Positions 1 through 8,359 of a stretch of 64,000 nt of DNA are shown here, one piece after another (within the stretch, counting starts at the first letter, position 1; each line of letters begins with the position of its first letter). A model generated the notes under the pieces. That model was not told the origin of the DNA, did no database searches, and worked only from the letters and a program-made list of their open reading frames with translations. The position numbers and the translations under genes are program-made. The stretch is from contig NZ_JADKYZ010000008.1 of NCBI RefSeq assembly GCF_015354245.1, positions 285,389-349,388 of the forward strand. The letters are read 5' to 3'. Origin of the DNA: Diaphorobacter caeni (lineage in GTDB: Bacteria; Pseudomonadota; Gammaproteobacteria; Burkholderiales; Burkholderiaceae_C).

Positions 1-795
1 GACCTTGGCCACCGAGAAGCGGCCTTCGGTGGCCGGCTCGGCCATGGCCGCATCGACCACCTCAAAGCCCGCACGCGCGAACAGGCCCGTGAACACGGTG
101 TTCAGATTGGCGCTGGGATAGAGGCGATAGGTCGCCTCGCTGGAGCGCTTGGTCGTGCTGCCGCCGGTCTCGATGCTGTGCGAGCGGCTGGCGTTCACGT
201 CGGTCTTCTCGGACATCGATTCGCTGGTGCTGATCCGGTTGCTGCGGATCGACTCGCCCTCGCTGCCCTTGCGCGCCGTGTTGCCCGCGACCTTCACCTG
301 CGCCTGTTCGTCCACGCGCTGATAGACGCGGTCGTCAAACGACTTCACCGATGCCACTTCGCGCGAGACGAAGACGAACACCAGTTGCGACTTGTCGGCC
401 GCACCGGCCTTGGACACCGCCGAATTCGCCTTCACCAGGTTGCGAAGATTCGCCACGTTGAGCGACACGCGCACGGCCACCGTGTACTGGCGCTTTTCGG
501 GCGCGTCCTCTTCGCCGAGCACCGTGGTCTCGAGGATGTAGCGGTCGGGATTGGCGAGAATCTTTTCGCGCACGGCGTCGAAGTTTTCGCTCTCGGATTC
601 ACCGGCTTCGGCGTAGTGGAACTCCACCGCCTTGAGCTGCGCGTTCTGCAGCGCGCGCGCCTTGTCGTCGGGCGAGGCGAGCTTGCCCTGGTAGCTGACG
701 GACGCTTTGCCGCGTGCCTGCTGCACCTGCGCAAAACTGCTCAGGGCCAGGCTCGACAGCACAAGCGCCATGAAAAATCGGACAAAACGGGTCAT
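1..795 (-). CDS. Exported protein of unknown function, C-terminus beyond the window
   Basis: The minus-strand frame is open from an ATG at 795 to the left edge (265 codons seen). The N-terminus reads MTRFVRFFMALVLSSLALSSFAQ, a clear Sec signal peptide with an AxA-like cleavage site, so the product is probably periplasmic. The mature part is rich in Ala, Ser, Glu and Arg, and carries a Ser/Glu/Arg-rich stretch around residues 180-225. The start overlaps the stop of the upstream gene in an ATGA, so the two are probably translationally coupled. I do not recognise the family. A weak likeness to flagellar-assembly or LPS-associated exported proteins is not enough for a name. An open frame on the opposite strand (178-804) is a codon shadow. 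Confidence 0.75.
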   Translation of the reverse strand, partial: MTRFVRFFMALVLSSLALSSFAQVQQARGKASVSYQGKLASPDDKARALQNAQLKAVEFHYAEAGESESENFDAVREKILANPDRYILETTVLGEEDAPEKRQYTVAVRVSLNVANLRNLVKANSAVSKAGAADKSQLVFVFVSREVASVKSFDDRVYQRVDEQAQVKVAGNTARKGSEGESIRSNRISTSESMSEKTDVNASRSHSIETGGSTTKRSSEATYRLYPSANLNTVFTGLFARAGFEVVDAAMAEPATEGRFSVAKV

Positions 796-1988
796 TTGCA
801 TTGAGCGATCAATTGGTTGGTTTTTGAAATCTGCGCAGCGATGTCGGGCGCGGATGCTGCCGCCTTCACCCAGCTCATGTCCTTGCTGGCGATCGCCGTG
901 GCCAACCGCGTGAACATGCCGTTCCACGAGTCATAGAAGGCCGGAAAATCATCCACCCAAGTCTGTGTCGAAGGCACGACCTTGGTCTCGCCATTCTTGA
1001 GCGCCGTGTCGAGCCAGGTGGAGCCGAGCAGCGGCTGCTCGATGCGGAACTTGGCATAGGTGCCGTAGATGAAGCTCTCGCCCGCCGCCACCGATCCGAA
1101 CTTCACCTTCTTGAGCCCGGTGAGATCGACCGAAATCGCGTAGTCCGGCTCGGGCAGCTTGAGGTTGAACACCGTGCCGTCAGCCACGCGCATGGGCAGC
1201 ACATTGCCGACCGCATAGCCCTGCGAATACGGAATCAGCGGCACGCCTGCGCGCGTGGAGATCGCTTCGCTCACCATGTCCGCCGCCCATGTCTCGGCCA
1301 TGCCTGGCTCGCTTTTCAGATAGCCCGGCAGGCTCGCCATCACGTCGGGGGCGAGCTTCACCTCGGTGACCTTGAGCAGCCTCGGCACCTGCGCCGGAAT
1401 CGTCGCGCCTGCGAGCACGCCGGCGTATCGGCCGAAGATGCCCGGCTTGCCCGCCGCGCCCTCGTAGACGTTCTTCACGCGGGCATAGATTTCGGCCTGC
1501 GTGGGTTCGTGGTCGAACACGTCGATGAAGGCGAAGCTCACCGGGTACGAGCGCACCACGGTCATGCTCTTGAAGTCAAAGAACAATGCCTGTCCGCGAA
1601 TCAGCACGAAGAGCTTGCGCAGCTTGCCGAAGTTCTCGACGGAGACCGTCTCGGAATTCACCACCAGCGAGGTGACGATGGCCTGATCGCGGCCTTTGAG
1701 CTCGTCGAGCATGCCCTGCTCGATCTTGAGATGCTGCGAAGGCACGACCGCCAGATTGGCCGTGATGCGGCCATAGGCACGCTCGCCCGTCTGTTCCAGT
1801 TCTCGCTCGTAAGCGCGCGAGAACGGGAAGCGCTGATCGAGGCTCGCCGCATCGCCCGAATAGGCCAGACCCGCAAGCGTCACCGGTGTCTGCTCGGCAT
1901 GCACGGTCGTCGCTGCCGTGATCGCCAAAATGAAAAACGCACAGACATGCCGCACGCCCGCGCGCAGCGCATTTCCAAACCGCTTCAA
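792..1988 (-). CDS. Exported protein of unknown function, TTG start
   Basis: 398 residues. The frame stays open much further upstream, but the coding start is placed at a TTG (1988) because a strong Shine-Dalgarno (GGAGGGG) sits about 7 nt before it and the resulting N-terminus (LKRFGNALRAGVRHVC, then a hydrophobic AFFILAITAATTVHAEQ) is a good signal peptide. The mature protein is soluble-looking with no further membrane segment. It ends in ISKTNQLIAQCK, with a single late Cys. The gene overlaps the downstream exported-protein gene by 4 bp, so the pair forms an operon. No family recognised. Confidence 0.7.
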   Translation of the reverse strand: MKRFGNALRAGVRHVCAFFILAITAATTVHAEQTPVTLAGLAYSGDAASLDQRFPFSRAYERELEQTGERAYGRITANLAVVPSQHLKIEQGMLDELKGRDQAIVTSLVVNSETVSVENFGKLRKLFVLIRGQALFFDFKSMTVVRSYPVSFAFIDVFDHEPTQAEIYARVKNVYEGAAGKPGIFGRYAGVLAGATIPAQVPRLLKVTEVKLAPDVMASLPGYLKSEPGMAETWAADMVSEAISTRAGVPLIPYSQGYAVGNVLPMRVADGTVFNLKLPEPDYAISVDLTGLKKVKFGSVAAGESFIYGTYAKFRIEQPLLGSTWLDTALKNGETKVVPSTQTWVDDFPAFYDSWNGMFTRLATAIASKDMSWVKAAASAPDIAAQISKTNQLIAQCK

Positions 1989-2428
1989 GAGTACCCCTCC
2001 GTCATGGTCGGCAGCGTCCACGTGGCTGCCGATCACTTGTTCTGCATTGCGCCTCCGGTCATTGCGACCGGAAATCACGCTTGCTGTGTCGTCAATTGTA
2101 AGCATCAACAAGTTAATAACTTTACAAAAAACTACAAAACAACAGCTTGCCAGATCGATGTCAGCGCTCACCGACAGGCTGCTCCGCACCGCTCCGTAGC
2201 CTGCAGACCAGAGCATCCAAGCGCGCGCGATCCATGTCCTGCAAACAGCAAAGGACATGACATCCGCTGTCCGATACCCGTGCATGCGAGGAACAAGAAA
2301 TGCACCACGGCATGCGACCAACAGAGCGGTACCCCTTCCGCGTGCAGAATGCCGAGCCATGTGATGCCGAGGACGCCGACTGCGCACCCGACGCCGTCCG
2401 CCTCGGGCCACCGCAGAGGAGTCTTCGC
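1989..2428. other. 440-bp divergent intergenic region
   Basis: This gap separates the minus-strand exported-protein operon from the plus-strand MAPEG-like gene. Its middle (about 2085-2160) is strikingly AT-rich for this genome, with runs of A/T such as ACAAAAAACTACAAAAC, and is the obvious place for divergent promoters. No hexamer pair with correct spacing stands out enough to call. Open frames crossing the gap on both strands have no start signal and look non-coding. Confidence 0.5.
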
Positions 2429-2857
2429 ATGCCCCACGCCACCTCGATTCTTTGGCCTCTGTTCGCGCTCGCCGCATGGACCCTGTGCATGGCACTGAAC
2501 CTCGGCCTGCGCCGCGTGCGCGCCACCCTGCGCGGCGAAGCGGAGATCGCCCAGTTCGCCTGCGGCGAGTCGGGCCCGCTGCCCAGGGCCCTCATCCTCG
2601 CCAATCGCAACTACATGAATTTGCTCGAACTGCCGATGCTGTTCTACGTGGTCTGCGTGATGAGCTATGCGACGGGCATGCGCAGCACTTGGCTGGTGAC
2701 GCTGGCATGGGCCTATGTGGCGCTGCGCATGCTGCACAGCCTCGTGCACCTGAGCTACAACAACGTGCTGCATCGCTTCGCGCTGTTCGCGGCGAGCAAT
2801 GTGATCCTCACGCTCTTGTGGCTGCTGCTCGCGCTCATGCTGCGCGCGCAGAGTTGA
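2429..2857 (+). CDS. MAPEG-family-like integral membrane protein
   Basis: 142 residues, starting at an ATG preceded by AGAGGAG at a good distance; longer in-frame starts lack such a site. Four hydrophobic segments are visible: near residues 5-25, 55-80 (PMLFYVVCVMSYATG), 85-100 and 115-140. The pattern NRNYMNLLELPMLFYV followed by R-x-LHS-VH-x-x-YN is the usual signature of bacterial MAPEG (membrane-associated proteins in eicosanoid and glutathione metabolism) proteins. In bacteria these are mostly uncharacterised and sometimes glutathione-transferase-like. It ends 5 bp from the stop of the convergent gene. Confidence 0.75.
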   Translation: MPHATSILWPLFALAAWTLCMALNLGLRRVRATLRGEAEIAQFACGESGPLPRALILANRNYMNLLELPMLFYVVCVMSYATGMRSTWLVTLAWAYVALRMLHSLVHLSYNNVLHRFALFAASNVILTLLWLLLALMLRAQS

Positions 2858-2862
2858 GCGCT

Positions 2863-3654
2863 TCAGCCGCGCCGCAACCTCGTGCGCAGCACCAGCGCGG
2901 TGGTCGTCAGCATCGATGCGACGGTCGCCAGCAGCAGGCCGACCATCGGCTCCATGTGCTGCACGAACACCGCGACGCAGAAGCAGAACACGGCCAGACT
3001 GCAACCTCCGAGCAGCGCCGCATGCAGCGTCGCGATCACGCTGGCCGATCCGTAGCGCTCGTGGATGGTGGTTGCGATCACGGTGTAACCGATGGGAAAG
3101 GCGAGCAGAATGCCCGCGCTCGATGCGCCCAGCCAGCCCGAGGCCGTGGTGATCGACGCGACCATGACCCCCGCGAGCGCACCGCGCAGCAAAAGAAGCG
3201 GCCACCCTGCCTTGCCGCCAGTGCCGGCGGTGCGATCCACGAACGGACGACTCACTCGGATCGCGCCCCAGGTGACGACCACGAACAATGCCACGCCCAG
3301 CCAGAGATACGGCGGCAACATGCGACACAGCGCAGCGGTGATGACCCACGCGCCAAACGCGATCGCGAGACTCGCCAGCGGCCTGTGCCGACGTGAAGCG
3401 AAAAGATAGGCCAGCACGAAGGCCTGCGTCGCGGCCAGCGAGATCAGCGTGTAGGTGGCGGTGAGCGAGACGAAATCGACGGGCGCCTGCCGCACCAGAA
3501 AGAAGAAGGCCGGCCCCATCACCATCGGCAGACCGGCGAGCGCGCCACCGATGATCGGGCCGAAAGCGCCGACGGACCATGACACGCCGATCACCACGAT
3601 GGCGGTGCAGAGCATCCGGATCAGCAGCGCAGCATTGACCGAGAAATGCTCCAT
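2863..3654 (-). CDS. Polytopic membrane protein of unknown function
   Basis: 263 residues with about eight hydrophobic segments, including a Gly-rich stretch (GAFGPIIGGALAGLPMVMGPAFFFL, residues 29-53) and a last helix near the C-terminus ending in LRTRLRRG. The positive C-terminal tail suggests a cytoplasmic end. No transport motif or catalytic residue pattern is evident. It resembles uncharacterised inner-membrane proteins annotated only as hypothetical. It is monocistronic, convergent with the MAPEG-like gene and tandem with the GntR regulator about 60 bp downstream of that gene's stop. Confidence 0.7.
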   Translation of the reverse strand: MEHFSVNAALLIRMLCTAIVVIGVSWSVGAFGPIIGGALAGLPMVMGPAFFFLVRQAPVDFVSLTATYTLISLAATQAFVLAYLFASRRHRPLASLAIAFGAWVITAALCRMLPPYLWLGVALFVVVTWGAIRVSRPFVDRTAGTGGKAGWPLLLLRGALAGVMVASITTASGWLGASSAGILLAFPIGYTVIATTIHERYGSASVIATLHAALLGGCSLAVFCFCVAVFVQHMEPMVGLLLATVASMLTTTALVLRTRLRRG

Positions 3655-3714
3655 GCGGTTCAGCGAATGAGTGCGGTGAGCCGGCAGTGGCCCGAGAGGT
3701 GATGGGCCACGGCG

Positions 3715-4404
3715 TCAGCGGCGCCCAAGAAGCGCCTGCCGGAACGACAGAATGTGGAACTTGACCGCCTCTTCCGCCCTGTCCGCATCGCCGCTTGCAA
3801 GCGCCTCGAGAATGTTCTGATGCTCGTCGTGCACCTCGGTCACATGACCCGCCGTCGACAGCGAAATCGCCCAGAAGCGCTGCGAGCGCGCATGCAGCAC
3901 GCGCAGCACTTCGATCAGCACGGGGTTGCGCGAAGCATCGGCGATCTGCTCATGGAACTGCCGGTCGCAGTCCATCATCCGTGCAACGTCACGCGCCGCC
4001 ACCGCTTCGTCAAAAGAGCGGGCAGTGGCCCGCAGCACCGTGATTTCGGCAGCCGTGATGTGCCGCGCCGACAGCCGCGCGCACAGGCATTCGTTGACTA
4101 CCCGCACATCGATCATGTTGAGCGCATCGTCGATGGACAGCGGCGCCACCATCACGCCCTTGCGCGGAATGATCTGCACCAGCCCCTCGGTCGCGAGGCG
4201 ATGCAGCGCGTGATTGAGCGGCGTGCGCCCCAGCGCCATGTCGGCCATCAGCGTGGCGGTGTTGAGGTACTCGCCGGGCTTGTAGATCAGCGTGGTGAGA
4301 CGGTGCTTGAGCTTGGTGTAGGCCAGCTCGTTCTGCGACAAGCCCGAACCCGCCTCGAACGAAGACGCATCTTTCACATCAGGATCCAACGGGGTCACCA
4401 ACAC
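3715..4404 (-). CDS. GntR-family transcriptional regulator (FCD/FadR type)
   Basis: 229 residues when started at the GTG (4404) that lies 5 nt after a GGAG; a GTG at 4419 would add five residues and a GTG at 4398 would remove two. The N-terminal winged helix (ELAYTKLKHRLTTLIYKPGEYL, then GRTPLNHALHRLATEGLVQIIPRKGVMV) is standard GntR. The C-terminal all-helical FCD domain contains the usual metal/ligand residues (D-x-x-FH in CDRQFHEQIADAS, EVHDEHQNILEAL, and a final H in KFHILSF). It is transcribed divergently from the TRAP/amidase cluster and is the likely ligand-responsive repressor of that cluster. Confidence 0.9.
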   Translation of the reverse strand: MLVTPLDPDVKDASSFEAGSGLSQNELAYTKLKHRLTTLIYKPGEYLNTATLMADMALGRTPLNHALHRLATEGLVQIIPRKGVMVAPLSIDDALNMIDVRVVNECLCARLSARHITAAEITVLRATARSFDEAVAARDVARMMDCDRQFHEQIADASRNPVLIEVLRVLHARSQRFWAISLSTAGHVTEVHDEHQNILEALASGDADRAEEAVKFHILSFRQALLGRR

Positions 4405-4488
4405 AAGAACTCCGAACACCGGTCAACCGAACATGCGGCGAATCATATCCGAGATGCCCGGCGATTTCTGGCATGAAATTCGCTTGAT

Positions 4489-4518
4489 ATAGCGTTAATA
4501 CTGATGTGAAATTTCACA
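4489..4518 (+). promoter_or_regulatory. Candidate promoter and operator of the TRAP/amidase cluster
   Basis: A perfect 14-bp palindrome, TGTGAAATTTCACA, lies at 4505-4518 in the 182-bp gap between the GntR gene and dctP. A TTGATA hexamer just upstream is 17 bp from TGAAAT inside the palindrome, a plausible -35/-10 pair. An operator overlapping the -10 element fits repression by the divergent GntR protein. Assignment to that regulator is inference. Confidence 0.5.
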
Positions 4519-4586
4519 GCTGCACCACAATGGCGCGACACGCACATCAGCGGTGCAATTCAATTCCCAAAACGAAAGGACTTGTC

Positions 4587-5633
4587 ATGAAACGCCTTCT
4601 TCCTCTCGCCGTACTGGCAGCCAGCGCCCTCGCCGCCCCCCTGAGCCATGCACAGGAATACCCAGCGACCAAGCTCAAGGTCGTGGGTGGTCTGAGCAAT
4701 CTGAGCCTCTACAACGAGTTCGAGAAGCCGTTCTGGACCACGACCATCCCCAAGGCCTCCGGCGGCAAGGTCACTGCCGACATCAAGGGCTTCAACGAGA
4801 TGGGTCTCAAGGGCCCCGAGCTGATCCGTCTGATGTCCCAGGGCGTGATCGAGTTCGGCACCTCCACCCTTGCCTACTTCGCGGCCGACAATCCAATCAA
4901 CGAAGCCATCGACCTCGCCGGTCTCGCGCCCGACGTGAAGACCGCACGTGCCGTGACCGACTCCTTCGAGCCGATGTACGCCAAGTTCTACGCGCAGTCC
5001 GGCGTCAAGGTGCTGGGCATGTCCACCTATCCGGCACAGGTGCTGTTCTGCAATGCGGACATGAAGAGCCTCGCAGACGTGAAGGGCAAGAAGGTGCGCA
5101 CCAGCAGCCGCACCCAGGCGGAATTCGTCGAGGCGCTCGGCGGCTCCAGCGTCACCATGGCCTTCGGTGAAGTGGTTCCCGCGCTGCAGAACAAGGTGGT
5201 GGATTGCGCCATCACCGGCTCGCTCTCGGGCTACTCGGCCAAGTGGTACGAGGTGTCCACGCACCTGTACGCGCTGCCCGTCAACTGGAATCAGCAGATC
5301 CACGCCGTCAACCAGAAGGCGTGGGACAAGCTCAACCCCAACGTGCAGAAGCTCATCACCACGCAGTTCAAGACCATGGTGGACGACATCTGGGCTGCCG
5401 CCGGCAAGCAAACGCAGGAAGGCTATGACTGCAACACCGGCGCCGCCGCCTGCACCAACCCGGTGAAGGGCAAGATGGTTCTGGTCCAGCCGACCGATGC
5501 CGACCGCGCGCTGCTCAAGAAGGTGCTCGCCGAGTCCGTGCTGCCCAAGTGGGCCGCTCGCTGCAGCGCTCAATGCGTGACCGACTTCAACGCCACCGTG
5601 GGCAAGGTGGTCGGTCTGACGGCCAAGAAGTAA
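4587..5633 (+). CDS. TRAP transporter solute-binding protein (DctP family)
   Basis: 348 residues. The ATG at 4587 follows GAAAGGA and begins a signal peptide (MKRLLPLAVLAASALAAPLSHAQ), so the protein is periplasmic. The body shows DctP features: the signature LADVKGKKVRTSSR with the Arg that usually contacts a carboxylate, and the following ALGGSSVTMAFGEVVPALQNKVVDCAITG. It delivers substrate to the DctQM permease encoded next. Four Cys cluster near the C-terminus (YDCNTGAAACTN and ARCSAQCVTD), which is unusual and could form two disulfides. Substrate unknown; the neighbouring amidase suggests a carboxylate with an amide or ureido group. Confidence 0.92.
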   Translation: MKRLLPLAVLAASALAAPLSHAQEYPATKLKVVGGLSNLSLYNEFEKPFWTTTIPKASGGKVTADIKGFNEMGLKGPELIRLMSQGVIEFGTSTLAYFAADNPINEAIDLAGLAPDVKTARAVTDSFEPMYAKFYAQSGVKVLGMSTYPAQVLFCNADMKSLADVKGKKVRTSSRTQAEFVEALGGSSVTMAFGEVVPALQNKVVDCAITGSLSGYSAKWYEVSTHLYALPVNWNQQIHAVNQKAWDKLNPNVQKLITTQFKTMVDDIWAAAGKQTQEGYDCNTGAAACTNPVKGKMVLVQPTDADRALLKKVLAESVLPKWAARCSAQCVTDFNATVGKVVGLTAKK

Positions 5634-5672
5634 ATCTTCCGTCGCACCGTTTTTCCATTGCTTGATTTGAAA

Positions 5673-5700
5673 GCGGCGGCTCAGTCCGCCGCGTATTTTT
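5673..5700 (+). terminator. Intrinsic terminator/attenuator after the TRAP binding-protein gene
   Basis: The stem GCGGCGG/CCGCCGC with a 6-nt loop is followed by GTATTTTT. It stands between dctP and dctQ, so it probably makes the binding protein much more abundant than the membrane subunits, a common arrangement. Confidence 0.75.
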
Positions 5701-5713
5701 CGGGATCGGAGTC

Positions 5714-6346
5714 ATGAACTCACCCTCTCCTTCACCCCTTTCCTGGGCGCCGCTGCGCTGGGCCAATGCCCTGTCGCGCATCGCCGTCTGGGCCGGTGGC
5801 GCGCTCACCCTGGCGAGCGTGCTGCTGATTTCGTTTGACGTGCTCGCACGCAAGTTCCTCGGCTTCAACACCGGCGGCGCGGACGAGCTTTCCAGCTACG
5901 CGTTCGCCATCAGCACCACCTGGTCGCTGGCCTTCGCCACGCTGCAGCGCGCCAACGTGCGCGTGGACGTGCTCTATCAAACGCTGCCGCTGCGCCTGTG
6001 CGCGATCCTCGACTGGATCTCGCTGGTCGCGCTCGGCGTGTTCATGACCTACCTGACCTGGTATGCGATGGACGTGGTCACCGCATCGTGGGTGCAGAAG
6101 TCCGCCGCCAACACCACGATGGCGACACCGCTGTGGATTCCTCAGGGCCTGTGGTTCATCGGCCTCGTGTGGATGTGCATCGTGCTCGCGCTGATGCTGG
6201 TACGTGCCTCGACCGCCATCGTCACCGGTGATCTCGACACGGTGAAAGCCTTGTGCGGCGTGCGCTCCGCACAGGAAGAAGCCGACGAGGAGGCCGCATC
6301 GGGCGAACGTCTCATCAACGCAGAACGCCAAGGAGCACGCGCATGA
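5714..6346 (+). CDS. TRAP transporter small permease (DctQ family)
   Basis: 210 residues with four hydrophobic segments (about 20-45, 55-75, 95-120 and 135-160), the DctQ topology. Typical features are VLARKFLGFNTGGADELSSYAFAIS and the conserved ANVRVDVLY. It ends in a charged cytoplasmic tail. It pairs with DctM in the inner membrane to use the sodium gradient for uptake. A GGAG precedes the ATG, and the stop overlaps the dctM start (ATGA), so it is co-translated with dctM. Confidence 0.92.
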   Translation: MNSPSPSPLSWAPLRWANALSRIAVWAGGALTLASVLLISFDVLARKFLGFNTGGADELSSYAFAISTTWSLAFATLQRANVRVDVLYQTLPLRLCAILDWISLVALGVFMTYLTWYAMDVVTASWVQKSAANTTMATPLWIPQGLWFIGLVWMCIVLALMLVRASTAIVTGDLDTVKALCGVRSAQEEADEEAASGERLINAERQGARA

Positions 6347-7626
6347 TCGCCACCGCTCTCATCTTGCTGCTCGTGCTCATCGGCCTGAGCATTCCCGTCG
6401 GCGCGGCACTGGGCGTGCTGGGCCTCACGCTCGATCCGCTGTTCTCCATGCTGCCGCTGTCACGCGCGCTCGGCGAGCTGTCCTGGAGCGCCAACAACGA
6501 GTTCCTGCTCGTCGCGATTCCGCTGTTCATCATGCTCGGCGAAGTGCTGCTGCGTGCCGGTTTCGCCGAAAAGATGTACGGCTCGATGGCGCTGTGGCTG
6601 TCGTGGCTGCCGGGCGGTCTCATGCACGCCAACATCGGTGCGTCCACGCTGTTCTCGGCCACATCGGGTTCGAGCGTCGCGACTGCGGCCACCGTCGGCA
6701 CCGTCGCGCTTCCCCAGATCAAGCGCTACGGCTACAACGAGCCGCTGTTCCTCGGCAGCCTGGCCGCCGGCGGCACGCTCGGGATTCTGATTCCGCCATC
6801 GATCAACCTCGTGATCTACGGCGTGCTCACCAACTCGTCGGTGCCCAAGCTCTACCTCGCGGGCATCATCCCCGGCTTCGCGATGGCACTGCTGTTCATC
6901 GTGACCATCGTGATCGCCTGCCTGATCAAGCCCAAGTGGGGCGGCCAGAAGATCCATGCGACCTGGGGCGCGCGCTTCAAGAGCCTGGTCCACCTCGGCC
7001 CGCCGCTGGTGATCTTTCTGCTGGTCGTCGGCTCGATCTACGCAGGTCTTGCCACGCCCACCGAAGCCGCCGCCCTCGGCGTGCTCGGTGCGCTGATTCT
7101 GGCGGCCTGGTTCCGCAAGCTGTCGTGGAACATGCTGCGCGAGTGCATCGAAGGCACCATGCGTTCGACCGCGATGATCATGCTGATCGTGATCGCTGCG
7201 GGTTTCCTGAACTTCGTGATGTCCGCTACTGGACTCACCTCGGCCATCACCGACTCCATCACCGGCCTCGGCTTCTCGCCTGGCTGGATGCTGCTGGTCC
7301 TCGTGATCTTCTATCTGGTGCTGGGCTGCTTCATGGAAACGCTGTCGATGATGATCACCACGATCCCCATCGTCGCGCCCATCATGATCGCGCTCGGCTA
7401 CGACCCGATCTGGCTCGGCATCGTGATCATCATTCTGGTCGAAGCCGCGCTCATCACGCCGCCCGTGGGACTGAACCTCTTCGTGGTTCAGAGCCTGCGC
7501 AAATCCGGCTCCATGAACGACGTCATCATCGGCTCGCTGCCGTTCGTCGCCGCCATGTTCGTGATGCTGCTTCTGCTCGCACTGGTGCCTGATCTCGCCC
7601 TGTGGCTGCCCACCGTCTTCGGTTGA
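6343..7626 (+). CDS. TRAP transporter large permease (DctM family)
   Basis: 427 residues and about 12 hydrophobic segments, the usual DctM length. Family landmarks include the phrase EFLLVAIPLFIMLGEVL, the SATSGSSVATAATVG segment, AAGGTLGILIPPSINLVIYG and, near the end, EAALITPPVGLNLFVVQSL. It is the translocation subunit of the importer. The ATG overlaps the dctQ stop. The frame extends upstream of this ATG, but the overlap and family alignment favour MIATALILLL as the N-terminus. Confidence 0.94.
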   Translation: MIATALILLLVLIGLSIPVGAALGVLGLTLDPLFSMLPLSRALGELSWSANNEFLLVAIPLFIMLGEVLLRAGFAEKMYGSMALWLSWLPGGLMHANIGASTLFSATSGSSVATAATVGTVALPQIKRYGYNEPLFLGSLAAGGTLGILIPPSINLVIYGVLTNSSVPKLYLAGIIPGFAMALLFIVTIVIACLIKPKWGGQKIHATWGARFKSLVHLGPPLVIFLLVVGSIYAGLATPTEAAALGVLGALILAAWFRKLSWNMLRECIEGTMRSTAMIMLIVIAAGFLNFVMSATGLTSAITDSITGLGFSPGWMLLVLVIFYLVLGCFMETLSMMITTIPIVAPIMIALGYDPIWLGIVIIILVEAALITPPVGLNLFVVQSLRKSGSMNDVIIGSLPFVAAMFVMLLLLALVPDLALWLPTVFG

Positions 7627-7646
7627 ACCTATTCAGATTTTTTCAA

Positions 7647-8339
7647 ATGCAAGCTCAATTCAACATCCAATCCCAAGGTGCCACCCGCGCCCTCTCGCTC
7701 AACATCCACACGCTCATCGTCGCGGGCTGGGCCGGTCGTGACATCGCTGCCATCGAGCACCACATCGAAGAGCTCGCCGAGCTCGGCGTGCCGCGCCCGA
7801 GCAGCGTGCCTCTGTACTACCGCATCGGCCGCAACCAACTGGTGCAGGACGCAGAGATACAGGTCGTCGGCCCACATTCGTCGGGCGAAATCGAGGCGCT
7901 CGTGTTCGCCGCCGAAGGCAAGCTGTTCGTCGGCATCTCGTCGGACCACACCGACCGCAAGCTCGAAGCCCACAGCGTTGCGCTGTCCAAGCAGGTCTGC
8001 GCCAAGCCCGCCGGCACCGATGCATGGGAGCTTGCCGAGGTCGAAGCGCATTGGGATGAACTCATCGTACGCTCGTGGATCGAGGAAGACGGCCAGCGCG
8101 TGCTGTACCAGGAAGGATCGCTCTCCACCCTGCGCCCACCGCGCGAGCTGATCGCGGGCTACCTCAAGGACAGCGGCCAGACGAGCTTCACCGACGGCAC
8201 CGCGATGACTTGCGGCACCGTCGCGGCCATCGGCGGAATCCGCGCATCGACCACCTTCGAAATGGAGTTGTACGATCCACGTCTGAACCGCTCGCTGAAG
8301 CATCGCTACACCTCGCAGATTCTTCCCGAAGTGGCCTGA
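7647..8339 (+). CDS. DUF2848 family protein
   Basis: 230 residues, starting at MQAQFNIQ, 20 bp after dctM. Recognised as DUF2848 from its layout: N-terminal beta-rich segment (NIHTLIVAGWAGRDIAAIEHHIEELAELGVPRPSSVPLYYR), then SGEIEALVF, SSDHTDRKLEAHSVALSKQVC, and a Gly/Thr-rich end (FTDGTAMTCGTVAAIGGIRASTTFEMELYDP). The catalytic function of the family is not established as far as I know. The general layout recalls fumarylacetoacetate-hydrolase-like proteins. The conserved acidic and His residues make an enzyme likely. Its position between an importer and an amidase points to a step in the same catabolic pathway. Confidence 0.85.
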   Translation: MQAQFNIQSQGATRALSLNIHTLIVAGWAGRDIAAIEHHIEELAELGVPRPSSVPLYYRIGRNQLVQDAEIQVVGPHSSGEIEALVFAAEGKLFVGISSDHTDRKLEAHSVALSKQVCAKPAGTDAWELAEVEAHWDELIVRSWIEEDGQRVLYQEGSLSTLRPPRELIAGYLKDSGQTSFTDGTAMTCGTVAAIGGIRASTTFEMELYDPRLNRSLKHRYTSQILPEVA

Positions 8340-8359
8340 TCAACCAAGGAAGACAAGAC

